From the NCBI RefSeq assembly GCF_014206975.1, contig NZ_JACHOU010000006.1:62001-126000 (forward strand): a DNA stretch of 64,000 bases. The letters are read 5' to 3'. This document shows, piece by piece, positions 52,046-60,525 of the stretch. The stretch comes from Aminobacter aganoensis (GTDB lineage Bacteria > Pseudomonadota > Alphaproteobacteria > Rhizobiales > Rhizobiaceae). Positions within the stretch are counted from its first letter, which is position 1. Every line of letters starts with the position of its first letter. The notes under the pieces were generated by a model that saw only the letters and a program-made list of their open reading frames with translations, searched no databases and was not told where the DNA came from. Both the position numbers and the translations under genes were made by a program.

Positions 52046-52393
52046 ATGTATCAATTCTCCTATGCCGATATCCAGACCGACTCCGTCGCCGACGCGCGGG
52101 ATCGCGAACGTCAGCTTCTCACGCGCTCGATCGACATGCTGACCACGGCCAGCGAGGTCGGGACCGATTCCAACGAGGCCATCGCCGCGTTGAACTTCAC
52201 CAACCGCGTGTGGACGTCGCTGCTCGACGACCTCGGCAGTCCGGAGAACGAGCTGCCGAAGGAACTCCGCGCCAACCTCATCTCCATCGGCCTGTGGCTG
52301 CTGCGCGAGGCCGAGGACATCCGCCAGGGCCGCAGCGACAGCTTCGAAGGCCTGATCGAGGTCTCGCAGATCATCCGCGACGGCATCCAATGA
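52046..52393 (+). CDS. flaF: Flagellar biosynthesis regulator FlaF
   Basis: The 115-residue helical protein has the FlaF pattern (DARDRERQLLTRSIDMLTTA...WTSLLDDLGSPENELPKELRANLISIGLWLLREAEDIRQG). FlaF and FlbT act together in alphaproteobacteria to couple flagellin translation to assembly. Its stop overlaps flbT as ATGA. Confidence 0.94.
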   Translation: MYQFSYADIQTDSVADARDRERQLLTRSIDMLTTASEVGTDSNEAIAALNFTNRVWTSLLDDLGSPENELPKELRANLISIGLWLLREAEDIRQGRSDSFEGLIEVSQIIRDGIQ

Positions 52394-52833
52394 AAAACAC
52401 GCTGAAGATTTCGCTGAAGGCCAACGAGAAGATCTACATCAACGGCGCGGTCGTCCGCGTCGACCGCAAGGTCTCGCTCGAACTGCTCAACGACGTGCAG
52501 TTCCTGCTCGAAAGCCACGTGCTGCAGCCCGAGCAGGCATCGACGCCGCTGCGCCAGCTCTACTTCATCCTGCAGGTGATGCTGGTCGACCCGGTCGGCG
52601 CCGTCGAGGCCCGCGACATGTTCCGCCGGTCGCTGCCGCTGCTGCTCGCCACCTTCGACAATCCCGAGATCCTGTCGAGCCTCAAGCACATCGACCGCCT
52701 CGTCGCCGAGGACCATGTCTACGAAGCGCTGAAGACCATCCGCTCGCTCTATCCCCTGGAAAAGCGCGCCATGGCCGGCAACGACCAGCAGCAGCCGGCC
52801 GAGCTCGCCATTGCAGCCGGAGGCACATTCTGA
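52390..52833 (+). CDS. flbT: Flagellin mRNA regulator FlbT
   Basis: The 147-residue protein has the FlbT sequence from its start (LKISLKANEKIYINGAVVRVDRKVSLELLNDVQFLLESHVLQPEQASTPLRQLYFILQVMLVDP). In Caulobacter FlbT binds the 5' untranslated region of a flagellin mRNA and promotes its decay. The conserved hairpins in the five flagellin leaders here are natural candidates for its target. Overlaps flaF (ATGA) and flgD (TGATG). Confidence 0.94.
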   Translation: MKNTLKISLKANEKIYINGAVVRVDRKVSLELLNDVQFLLESHVLQPEQASTPLRQLYFILQVMLVDPVGAVEARDMFRRSLPLLLATFDNPEILSSLKHIDRLVAEDHVYEALKTIRSLYPLEKRAMAGNDQQQPAELAIAAGGTF

Positions 52834-53258
52834 TGGCCATCGACTACACCACCTCGGTGCCGGGCACCTCCAGCACCAACAAGACGGCCACCGGCACGCC
52901 GGCGCCGTCCAAGACCCAGGTCGACTACAACTCGTTCCTCAAGCTGCTCGTCGCGCAGATGAAGAACCAGGACCCGACCAAGCCGATGGACTCGACCCAG
53001 TACGTGGCGCAGCTCGCCACCTTCTCGCAGGTCGAGCAGTCGGTGCAGATGAACACCCGCCTCGACCAGATCCTGCAGGGCTCGGCGCTGGCCCAGGCCG
53101 ACGCGCTGATCGGCCGGACCGTCACCTCGCCCGACGGCAAGACCTCGGGCGTCGTCGCCGAAGTCCGCCTGTTCAAGGACGGCGTCGTCGCCGTCCTGAC
53201 CGACGGCAAGCAGGTCGTCATCAACCCCGGCGTTTCGATCAAGGCCACGCCGGCGTGA
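52833..53258 (+). CDS. flgD: Flagellar hook cap/assembly protein FlgD
   Basis: The 141-residue protein has the core FlgD segment FLKLLVAQMKNQDPTKPMDSTQYVAQLATFSQVEQ near 34-70. It is shorter than enteric FlgD, as usual in rhizobia. Its TGA overlaps the fliQ GTG. Confidence 0.94.
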   Translation: MAIDYTTSVPGTSSTNKTATGTPAPSKTQVDYNSFLKLLVAQMKNQDPTKPMDSTQYVAQLATFSQVEQSVQMNTRLDQILQGSALAQADALIGRTVTSPDGKTSGVVAEVRLFKDGVVAVLTDGKQVVINPGVSIKATPA

Positions 53259-53521
53259 ACGAGGCCGATGCCCTCGACCTCGTCCAGTTCGCCATCTGGA
53301 CGGTGCTGACTGCCTCGGCGCCCGCCGTGGCCGCGGCCATGCTGGTCGGCGTCGGCATCGCGCTCATCCAGGCGCTGACCCAGATCCAGGAAATCACCCT
53401 CACCTTCGTGCCCAAGATCGTCGCCATCTTCCTGGTCGTGGCGCTCACCGGCCCGTTCATCGGCGCCCAGATCTCCTCCTTCACCAACGTCATCTTCGAG
53501 CGCATCGAAACCGGCTTCTGA
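53255..53521 (+). CDS. fliQ: Flagellar export gate protein FliQ
   Basis: The 88-residue protein has two transmembrane segments and the FliQ signature LIQALTQIQEITLTFVPKIVAIF. Translation starts at GTG overlapping the flgD stop (GTGA). In Sinorhizobium flhA follows directly; here about 4.9 kb of unrelated genes intervene. Confidence 0.94.
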   Translation: MNEADALDLVQFAIWTVLTASAPAVAAAMLVGVGIALIQALTQIQEITLTFVPKIVAIFLVVALTGPFIGAQISSFTNVIFERIETGF

Positions 53522-53672
53522 TCACCCCGCTGGTCGTCGCCGGACTGGACCGCCCGCGAACCGGCCTTTGCCCTGCCGGCTTTCGACAATTTGGGTTCAC
53601 CCCGCTCACCGATCATGGTCTAGTCGACCGCGACGATTCACACGAGGGCATCCGGCTCGGCCGGCTTGGCGC

Positions 53673-55316
53673 ATGGACGACGACCACCAGTACGAGCGAG
53701 GTTCTGCACTCGAGCCGTTCAAGCACGGCATTTTCCGTTCCGTCTGGTTCGCCAGCCTGGCGTCGAATTTCGGCAGCCTGATCCAGTCGGTCGGTGCCGC
53801 CTGGCTGATGACCTCGATCGCCACCTCGTCCGACATGGTGGCGCTGGTCCAGGCCTCGATCACCCTGCCCATCATGCTGTTTTCGCTGGTCTCGGGCGCG
53901 CTCGCCGACAGCTTCGACCGCCGCCGCGTCATGCTCACCGCCCAGTGCTTCATGCTGGCGGTGTCGGCGCTGCTGACGCTCGTTGCCTATCTCGGCCTGA
54001 TCACGCCCTGGCTGCTGCTCGCCTTCACCTTCCTCATCGGCTGCGGCACCGCGCTCAACAACCCGTCCTGGCAGGCCTCCGTCGGCGACATGGTTCCCCG
54101 CCCGGTCATGCCGGCGGCCGTCGCGCTCAATTCGATGGGCTTCAACATGACGCGCAGCGTCGGCCCGGCCATCGGCGGCATCATCGTCGCCGCCGCCGGC
54201 GCCGCCGCCGCCTTCGCCGTCAACACGCTGAGCTACTTCGCCATCATCTTCGTGCTGTTTCGCTGGCGCCCGCACTATCCCGCCAACCCGCTGCCGCGCG
54301 AAACCCTCGGCCACGCCATGGCCGCCGGGCTGCGCTACATCGCCATGTCGCCCAACATCGGCAAGGTCCTGCTGCGCAGCTTCGCCTTCGGCTTCACCGC
54401 CGTCGTGCTGCAGGCGCTGCTGCCGCTGGTGGCGCGCGACCTCGTCGCCGGCGGCCCGCTCACCTACGGCATCATGCTCGGCGCTTTCGGCGTCGGCGCC
54501 GTCGGCGGCGCGCTGATCAGCGGCCGCATCCGCAGCAGCATGTCGAGCGAGGCGATCGTGCGCTCGGCCTTCCTCGGCTTTGCCCTGTGCAGCTGGATCG
54601 CCGCCTGGAGCTCGAACGCCTGGGTCACCAGCGCCGGCCTGCTCATCGGCGGCGCCTGCTGGGTGCTGGCGCTGTCGCACTTCAACATCACCGTGCAGAT
54701 GTCGACGCCGCGCTGGGTCGTCGGCCGCGCGCTGTCGATCTACCAGATGGCGACCTTCGGCGGCATGGCGCTCGGCAGCTGGGTCTGGGGCCTGATCGCC
54801 GAGGGCCATGGCCCGGCCACCGCCCTCATCGTCGCCGGCGTCGTCATGCTCGCCGGCGCCGCCATCGGTTTCCTGTTGCCCCTGCCCGAGCACACCGCGC
54901 TCAATCTCGACCCGCTCAACCGCTTCCGCGAGCCGCATCTGGCGCTCGACGTCCAGCCGCGCAGCGGCCCCATCGCCATCATCATCGAGTTCATCATCCG
55001 CGAGGAGGATGTGCCCGCCTTCCTCGACGCCATGGCCGAGCGCCGCCGCATCCGCCGCCGCGACGGCGCCCGCAACTGGACGCTCGCGCGCGACCTCGAA
55101 AACCCCGAAATCTGGGTCGAGAGCTACCACACCCCGACCTGGCTCGAATATGTCCGCCACAACCAGCGCGCCACCCATGCCGACGCCGAGATCGGCGAGA
55201 AGCTCAGGTCGCTGCACAGCGGCGCCCAGCCGCCGCGCGTCCACCGCCTGATCGAGCGCCCGACCAGCCTTGCCGCCGCCATCGTCACGCCCAAGGGCCC
55301 GATCGACCTGCACTGA
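53673..55316 (+). CDS. MFS exporter (EntS/MFS_3-like) with a C-terminal ABM-like domain
   Basis: The 547-residue protein has about 12 transmembrane segments (to about residue 410) with a DSFDRRRVM motif after the second helix. A soluble C-terminal part follows (about 430-545: IAIIIEFIIREEDVPAFLDAMAERRRIRRRDGARNWTLARDLENPEIWVESYHTPTWLEYVRHNQR), resembling a dimeric alpha-beta barrel (antibiotic-monooxygenase type). ATG 53673 is preferred over 53568, which would add a non-hydrophobic arginine-rich stretch. It has no link to flagella; the substrate is unknown. Confidence 0.85.
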   Translation: MDDDHQYERGSALEPFKHGIFRSVWFASLASNFGSLIQSVGAAWLMTSIATSSDMVALVQASITLPIMLFSLVSGALADSFDRRRVMLTAQCFMLAVSALLTLVAYLGLITPWLLLAFTFLIGCGTALNNPSWQASVGDMVPRPVMPAAVALNSMGFNMTRSVGPAIGGIIVAAAGAAAAFAVNTLSYFAIIFVLFRWRPHYPANPLPRETLGHAMAAGLRYIAMSPNIGKVLLRSFAFGFTAVVLQALLPLVARDLVAGGPLTYGIMLGAFGVGAVGGALISGRIRSSMSSEAIVRSAFLGFALCSWIAAWSSNAWVTSAGLLIGGACWVLALSHFNITVQMSTPRWVVGRALSIYQMATFGGMALGSWVWGLIAEGHGPATALIVAGVVMLAGAAIGFLLPLPEHTALNLDPLNRFREPHLALDVQPRSGPIAIIIEFIIREEDVPAFLDAMAERRRIRRRDGARNWTLARDLENPEIWVESYHTPTWLEYVRHNQRATHADAEIGEKLRSLHSGAQPPRVHRLIERPTSLAAAIVTPKGPIDLH

Positions 55317-55384
55317 GGCGCGGCCGGCAATCGGCAGGACACCGTTTGACCGGCTCGGCCCCGCATCATCGAGAGGAGACAAGA

Positions 55385-55834
55385 ATGGACAAGAAAACCG
55401 CCTCGAATGACGCAGACAGCGCCGCCGCCGCGTCCCGGCAGATCGATGACAAGATCGCCGCCCTCGGCGATTGGCGCGGCCAGGTGCTGGCCCGGCTCCG
55501 TGCCCTGATCCGCCAGGCCGACCCCGACATCGTCGAGGAGGTGAAGTGGCGCGGCGTTCCGGTCTGGTCGCATGACGGCATCGTCTGCACCGGCGAGACC
55601 TACAAGGCTGCCGTGAAGATGACCTTCGCCAGGGGCGCCTCGGTCGAGGACCCGAAGGGTCTCTTCAACTCGAGCCTCGAAGGCAACACCCGCCGCGCCA
55701 TCGACATCCACGAGGGCGACACCATCGACGAGGAGGCGTTGAAGACGCTCATCCGCGCCGCCGTCGCCCTCAACACCTCGGTGCTCGCCGCTCGCGCGCA
55801 GAAGCGCGCCCCGAAGCGGCCTGAGGGCGCCTGA
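55385..55834 (+). CDS. DUF1801-family protein
   Basis: The 149-residue protein has the DUF1801 pattern (LRALIRQADPDIVEEVKWRGVPVWSHDGIVCTGETYKAAVKMTFARGASVEDPKGLFN), a small YdhG-like fold of unknown function. A GAGGAG site precedes the ATG. It lies 68 nt after the MFS gene on the same strand and has a Lys/Arg-rich tail. Confidence 0.85.
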   Translation: MDKKTASNDADSAAAASRQIDDKIAALGDWRGQVLARLRALIRQADPDIVEEVKWRGVPVWSHDGIVCTGETYKAAVKMTFARGASVEDPKGLFNSSLEGNTRRAIDIHEGDTIDEEALKTLIRAAVALNTSVLAARAQKRAPKRPEGA

Positions 55835-56002
55835 GCGGCCTCCTGGTCCGTGACCGGCGCCGGGTCGGCGCGATGGGCCTGGGTCGCGAATTGGGCATCC
55901 GCGCTACGCTTGCCGCTTCCGCAATCCATCGGTTGTGGCACCGGCTGCCAGGGCATAGGACGGCAGGCAACAAGTCAGGGAATCGTTTTTCCGGAATACC
56001 CC

Positions 56003-56491
56003 ATGATCGAGATAAGACATGCCGTGCATGATGAAGTTCATGTGCTGGCCCGGGTCGGTTTGGCCGCATGGTGCAAGGGCATACAACCGCTCGTGCCTTC
56101 GGCGACGTCGGACAAAATCGAGAAAGACAACCCGTTCGTCCCGTTCCTCGAAGACATGGGGGCGCGGGTGCTGGTCGCGGTCATCGATGATCGGGCCGCC
56201 GGCATCGCCGCCTGCGAACACTCCGACGACTACATCAGCGATGTCTGGGTCGCGCCCGAGTTCGAGGGACGCGGCGTTGCGTCCGCGTTGATCGGAGCAC
56301 TCGAACGGGAAATCTCGGGACGAGGCTTTTCGAAGGCTCGAATTCACGTAGCCGCCGCCAACACGCGCGCGCTTGGACTGTACGAGCATCTTGGCTACAT
56401 CGAGGTCTCGCGCGAAACGGCCTTCGACCCCATCTTGGAAATCTCGCTCGACAAGATCGGCCTGGAAAAGCACCTGTCGGCCCAACGATAA
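56003..56491 (+). CDS. GNAT-family N-acetyltransferase
   Basis: The 162-residue protein has the acetyl-CoA motif (ISDVWVAPEFEGRGVASALIGALE, about 73-97, with the R-G-V-A turn) and the late NTRALGLYEHLGYIE segment. This is the RimI-like GNAT fold. The substrate is unknown. ATG 56003 is chosen because MIEIRHAV is a normal GNAT start; the upstream open frame from 55850 is not convincing. Confidence 0.87.
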   Translation: MIEIRHAVHDEVHVLARVGLAAWCKGIQPLVPSATSDKIEKDNPFVPFLEDMGARVLVAVIDDRAAGIAACEHSDDYISDVWVAPEFEGRGVASALIGALEREISGRGFSKARIHVAAANTRALGLYEHLGYIEVSRETAFDPILEISLDKIGLEKHLSAQR

Positions 56492-56572
56492 TTTCGAGTG
56501 TCTCTCCGCACGATCCAGTCGAGAACACCCGGTTCCCGCTTTAGTGCGCATGATCCGACCAGGAGCCGCCTG

Positions 56573-57055
56573 CTATGGCAGCCGCGCCGTCCGCGCTGTC
56601 ACTTCGGCGCTCACCTGCCGCAAGACCTCGGTGGTTCTGAGGATGTCCGCTTCGCCAAGGGCGCCGCCCATGGTCGAGGCGATCGCCAGGAGTTGGGCGT
56701 CCATCTCGCGATAGCGCGCAGCGCCCTGCGGTGTCAGTTGCACGAGCTTCGAACGCCGGTGCTTCGGATTGTCGGCGAACTCCACCAACCCCTCGGCTGC
56801 AAGCTCGTCCGCCAGCCTCTGCATGCGCTGGCGGCTCGTCGGCCGCATCTGCGCGATCTGCGGCACCGTCAGCGGACCGAGCACCGCCAGGCTTCGCATG
56901 AAGCCGAACGCGCCGCCGCCCCAGCTGGTGATCAGCCCGGTCTTCTGGCCGATCGCCCTTATCCTGAAGAAGCACTGCGCCACTTCGAGCATCAGCTCGG
57001 CAATCGCCTCCGCCTTGCTGCCGGCAACTGCACCCGTTCCCGTCTCAGCCGCCAT
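56573..57055 (-). CDS. MarR-family transcriptional regulator
   Basis: The 160-residue protein has a winged helix (LGPLTVPQIAQMRPTSRQRMQRLADELAAEGLVEFADNPKHRRSKLVQLTPQG, about 60-113). It is divergent from a methyltransferase-like gene, and two matching 19-bp palindromes lie between them. Auto-repression and control of the divergent gene are likely. Confidence 0.9.
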   Translation of the reverse strand: MAAETGTGAVAGSKAEAIAELMLEVAQCFFRIRAIGQKTGLITSWGGGAFGFMRSLAVLGPLTVPQIAQMRPTSRQRMQRLADELAAEGLVEFADNPKHRRSKLVQLTPQGAARYREMDAQLLAIASTMGGALGEADILRTTEVLRQVSAEVTARTARLP

Positions 57056-57107
57056 CCCGGTCCCCTGTCCTGCTGACCTTCACCGTTACCTGCACAGCCT
57101 CCGTTAT

Positions 57108-57126
57108 TGACACCAAGGTTGTCAAT
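57108..57126. promoter_or_regulatory. MarR operator candidate 1
   Basis: TTGACACCAAGGTTGTCAA, a 19-bp palindrome with TTGACA/TGTCAA arms and a CCAAGG centre, 53 bp from the MarR start. Confidence 0.6.
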
Positions 57127-57134
57127 TTATAGAA

Positions 57135-57153
57135 TGACACCTTGGTTGTCATT
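57135..57153. promoter_or_regulatory. MarR operator candidate 2
   Basis: ATGACACCTTGGTTGTCAT, the same palindrome type as site 1, with centres 27 bp apart. It would be overlapped by a start at 57142, which supports the downstream start of the next gene. Confidence 0.6.
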
Positions 57154-57192
57154 CGCATTGAATTTCGCCCTTCAGCATCTGCGGGAGCATTC

Positions 57193-57687
57193 ATGCGTCA
57201 CCCACCTGCACAACAGCCCGACCACGGCACGGCGGGCGTCATTGCCCGGCCGCCCATTCTCTTTCTTGGCACGCTCGTGCTTGGTCTGGTCGCCGACCGG
57301 CTGCTGCCCTTGGCGTTCGTCGTCCCGGCGAGCGGTCCGATCCTCACGCTGGTCGCCGGCGGCCTGGTCCTTGCCGGCATTGCGCTGGTCGCCGCGGGCA
57401 TCCGCAACTTCTCCCGGGCCGCCACGCCGGTGCCGACGAACGAGCCAACCCGCGCGCTCGTCACCTCGGGCATTCACGGCTGGACGCGCAACCCGATCTA
57501 TCTCGGCATGTTTCTGTTCTATGGCGGCATCGGCATCGCCGCGCAGAGCACATGGGTCCTTGTCCTCGTCCTGCCTCTTGCGATCGTCGTCCGCTACGGC
57601 GTCGTTGCCCGCGAGGAGGCTTACCTCGAGCGGCGCTTCGGCGATGCCTACCTCGACTACAGGCGACGCGTGCGGCGATGGCTGTGA
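57193..57687 (+). CDS. Isoprenylcysteine/phospholipid methyltransferase-family membrane protein
   Basis: The 164-residue protein has three to four transmembrane segments and the ICMT/PEMT signature GIHGWTRNPIYLGMFLFYGG near 95-115, plus a late EEAYLERRFGDAYLDYRRRV block that binds S-adenosylmethionine. ATG 57193 has GGGAG 5 nt upstream; ATG 57142 lies inside the second operator. It is divergent from marR and probably controlled by it. The substrate is unknown. Confidence 0.87.
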   Translation: MRHPPAQQPDHGTAGVIARPPILFLGTLVLGLVADRLLPLAFVVPASGPILTLVAGGLVLAGIALVAAGIRNFSRAATPVPTNEPTRALVTSGIHGWTRNPIYLGMFLFYGGIGIAAQSTWVLVLVLPLAIVVRYGVVAREEAYLERRFGDAYLDYRRRVRRWL

Positions 57688-58182
57688 GCCGGCAGACTTC
57701 GTCCTTGAGGGGATAGTCTTTCCACATCGAGATGGCTGCGGGTTCCGTCCGTCGGGCTGCTCGGCCACGGCACGGCAACCGCTGCCGCCCGATGCCGGCA
57801 AAGCCGTGTCACCATTCTGTCAGCAATCCGCGTGGATAGCCGGCCGTGTTTTTCCACGCCCTGAAAACCTCCCATACAATCCATGCCAGTTTCTCCCGCG
57901 GGAACGCCGGTCGCGACGGTGGCATGCGGGGAGGAACCGGCGCCTCCGGCAATGGGCCAACGTAGCCTGTTGCCCGGGGAGGTTCCGTCCAAGGGTTCCC
58001 CTTCGGGTATTACGGCCCGGGCGCGCTGGACGATGCGCTAGTGGGGCAAGGGCGAAAATGCCCGTGCCCCGGAAGCGGAACGGACGGGAACAGAAATCGC
58101 CGGCGGGGCGCGGACGTCGCGCCACATAAAATACTATCGGAAGGCACGGCCTTGCGCCCCGCTTCCCGGTTTCCCTCATCCT

Positions 58183-58278
58183 GAGCTTGTCGAAGGATGA
58201 GCTTGTCGAAGGATGAGCTTGTCGAAGGATGAGCTTGTCGAAGGATGAGCTTGTCGAAGGATGAGCTTGTCGAGGGAT
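58183..58278. repeat. Six tandem copies of a 16-bp repeat
   Basis: GAGCTTGTCGAAGGAT is repeated six times without spacers; the sixth copy has one A-to-G change. CTTCGACAAGCTC-type sequences are common dispersed elements in proteobacteria, but a head-to-tail array is unusual. It lies 84 bp before the flhA promoter element. Confidence 0.9.
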
Positions 58279-58361
58279 GACAATGGCCAGGCGCGAAAGC
58301 GAGCGTGGCGGTGAAAAGGCTTGGCATCCGCCAACGCAGGCCGTGCGTCCCCTCCTCCCAC

Positions 58362-58385
58362 CCTCGCGCAAGCTTGAAGCAATAG
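58362..58385 (+). promoter_or_regulatory. Candidate flagellar promoter element upstream of flhA
   Basis: CCTCGCGCAAG-N10-TAG, identical in the 11-mer to those at flgE and DUF1217, 49 nt before the flhA ATG. It would let flhA be expressed independently of the interrupted fliQ operon. Confidence 0.65.
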
Positions 58386-58434
58386 GGTCAACGGGCCGTG
58401 GCATGGGTCGCGGCGGAATTCGGTCGGGTAAGCC

Positions 58435-60525
58435 ATGGCGATCAGTGAAACCATTTCGGGCATAGGCGCTCCCAACAAGAGCGGACGCGACGTTTTCTTC
58501 GCGCTCGGCATCGTCGTCATCCTCGCCGTCCTGTTCCTGCCGATCCCGGCCTTCCTGATCGACGTCGGCCTCGCCTTCTCCATCGCCATCTCGGTGCTGA
58601 TCCTGATGGTCGCCCTGTGGATCCAGCGGCCGCTCGACTTCTCGTCGTTCCCGACGATCCTGCTGATCGCCACCATGCTGCGCCTGTCGCTCAACATCGC
58701 CACCACGCGCATGATCCTGTCGCACGGCAACGAAGGCACCCACGCCGCCGGCTACGTCATCTCGGGTTTCTCCAACCTCGTCATGTCCGGCGATTTCGTC
58801 ATCGGCCTGATCGTCTTCCTGATCCTGATCGTGGTAAACTTCATCGTCATCACCAAGGGCGCGACGCGTATCGCCGAGGTCGGCGCGCGCTTCACCCTCG
58901 ACGCCATCCCCGGCAAGCAGATGTCGATCGACGCCGACCTCGCCGCCGGCATGATCGACGACAAGACCGCCCAGCTCCGCCGCCGTGAACTGGAGGAGGA
59001 AAGCTCCTTCTTCGGCTCGATGGACGGTGCCTCGAAATTCGTCCGCGGCGACGCCATCGCCGGCCTGATGATCACCGCCATCAACATCGTCGGCGGCATC
59101 GCCATCGGCTATTTCCGCCACGACATGGGCATGGGCGAAGCCGCCGACGTGTTCATCAAGCTGTCGGTCGGCGACGGCCTTGTCACCCAGATCCCGGCCC
59201 TCATCGTCTCGCTCGCCGCCGGCCTGCTGGTCTCCAAGGGCGGCACCCGCGGCTCGGCCGACCAGGCGGTGTTCGGCCAGCTCGGCGCCTATCCGCGCGC
59301 CCTTTACGTCGCCGCCGGCCTGCTGCTGCTGCTCGCCCTGATGCCGGGCCTGCCGATGTTCCCGTTCGTCACCCTCGCCGCCGGCATGGCAGCACTCGGC
59401 TACATCATCCCGATGCGCCACAACCGCCGCATCGCCGAGGCCGATGCCGAGAAGAAGCAGGCGGAGGTCGACAAGGTCGAGGAGGAGAAGAATTCGGTCA
59501 AGGCGTCGCTCGCCACAGCCGAGATCGAGCTCCTGATCGGCAAGCAGCTGTCGACGCGCCTGCTCGCCACGCACCAGGAACTCGCCTTCCGCATGTCGAA
59601 GATGCGCAAGAAGTTCGCCACCCAATACGGCTTCGTCGTGCCTGAAGTCAGGATGACCGACGACTACTCGATCCCGCCCAAGAGCTACCAGATCAAGATC
59701 CACGGCACGGTGGTCGCCGAATACCAGATGCGCGTCGGCGAGATCATGGTGCTGCTCGGCTCGCGCGAACTGCCCGACATTCCGGGCGAGGAAGTGCGCG
59801 AACCCGCCTTCGGCATGCGCGCCTTTTCGGTACTCGATTCCTTCGCCGAGGACCTCAAGCGCGAGCAGTTCACCTTCGCCGACAACATGTCGGTGCTGCT
59901 CACCCATCTCTCCGAGGTGATCCGCAACAACCTGCCGCAACTGCTGTCCTACAAGGACATGAAGGCGCTTCTCGACCGCCAGGACCCGGAATACCGCAAG
60001 CTTGCCGACGAGATCTGCACCTCGCACATCACCTATCCGGGCCTGCAGGCGGTGCTCAAGCTGCTGCTCGCCGAGCGCGTCTCGATCCGCAATCTCCACC
60101 TCATCATCGAGGCCATCGCCGAGATTTCCCCGCACGTCCGCCGCACCGAGCAGATCGTCGAGCATGTCCGCATCCGCATGGCCCAGCAGATCTGCGGCGA
60201 CCTCGGCGAGAGCGGCGTGCTCAAGGTGCTGCGTCTCGGCAACCGCTGGGACCTCGCCTTCCACCAGAGCCTCAAGCGGGACGCCAAGGGCGAGGTCCGC
60301 GAATTCGACATCGACCCGCGCCAGCTCGAGGAATTCGGCCAGGACGCCTCCAAGGCGATCCGCACCCACCTGGAGACCGGCGAGCGCTTCGTGCTGGTCA
60401 CCGCCCCCGACGCCCGGCCCTACGTCCGCATGATCATCGAGCGTCTGTTCCCGACCCTGCCGGTGCTCAGCCATGTCGAGATCGCCAAGGGCGTCGAACT
60501 CCGCGTGCTTGGAACCATCTCATGA
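58435..60525 (+). CDS. flhA: Flagellar export gate protein FlhA
   Basis: The 696-residue protein has about eight N-terminal transmembrane segments, the FHIPEP-region equivalent ([50 protein letters not shown]) near 115-165 and a large cytoplasmic C-terminal substrate-docking domain. Length is normal. Its stop overlaps fliR (ATGA). Confidence 0.97.
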   Translation: MAISETISGIGAPNKSGRDVFFALGIVVILAVLFLPIPAFLIDVGLAFSIAISVLILMVALWIQRPLDFSSFPTILLIATMLRLSLNIATTRMILSHGNEGTHAAGYVISGFSNLVMSGDFVIGLIVFLILIVVNFIVITKGATRIAEVGARFTLDAIPGKQMSIDADLAAGMIDDKTAQLRRRELEEESSFFGSMDGASKFVRGDAIAGLMITAINIVGGIAIGYFRHDMGMGEAADVFIKLSVGDGLVTQIPALIVSLAAGLLVSKGGTRGSADQAVFGQLGAYPRALYVAAGLLLLLALMPGLPMFPFVTLAAGMAALGYIIPMRHNRRIAEADAEKKQAEVDKVEEEKNSVKASLATAEIELLIGKQLSTRLLATHQELAFRMSKMRKKFATQYGFVVPEVRMTDDYSIPPKSYQIKIHGTVVAEYQMRVGEIMVLLGSRELPDIPGEEVREPAFGMRAFSVLDSFAEDLKREQFTFADNMSVLLTHLSEVIRNNLPQLLSYKDMKALLDRQDPEYRKLADEICTSHITYPGLQAVLKLLLAERVSIRNLHLIIEAIAEISPHVRRTEQIVEHVRIRMAQQICGDLGESGVLKVLRLGNRWDLAFHQSLKRDAKGEVREFDIDPRQLEEFGQDASKAIRTHLETGERFVLVTAPDARPYVRMIIERLFPTLPVLSHVEIAKGVELRVLGTIS

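Larger units (their letters stand above)
57688..58434. other. Non-coding region with dyads upstream of flhA
   Basis: No convincing gene is seen in these 747 bp. Visible structures are GGAACC/GGTTCC arms flanking a GGGC-C-AAC...GTTGCCC hairpin near 57935-57990, a hairpin GGGGCA-A-GGGC/GCCC-G-TGCCCC at 58043-58070, the tandem repeat at 58183-58278 and the flagellar promoter element at 58362. An unrecognised structured RNA is possible but unproven. Confidence 0.45.

Noticed and set aside
57142-57192. Earlier start of the methyltransferase-like gene
   Set aside because: The ATG lies inside the second MarR operator and lacks a ribosome site; ATG 57193 has GGGAG.
58183-58278. CRISPR array
   Set aside because: The 16-bp units are contiguous with no spacers, and no cas genes are present.
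57820-60474. Open frame of 884 codons on the minus strand opposite flhA
   Set aside because: It mirrors the codon bias of flhA in a GC-rich genome, is Asp/Arg/His-rich and lacks any recognisable domain; flhA is certain.
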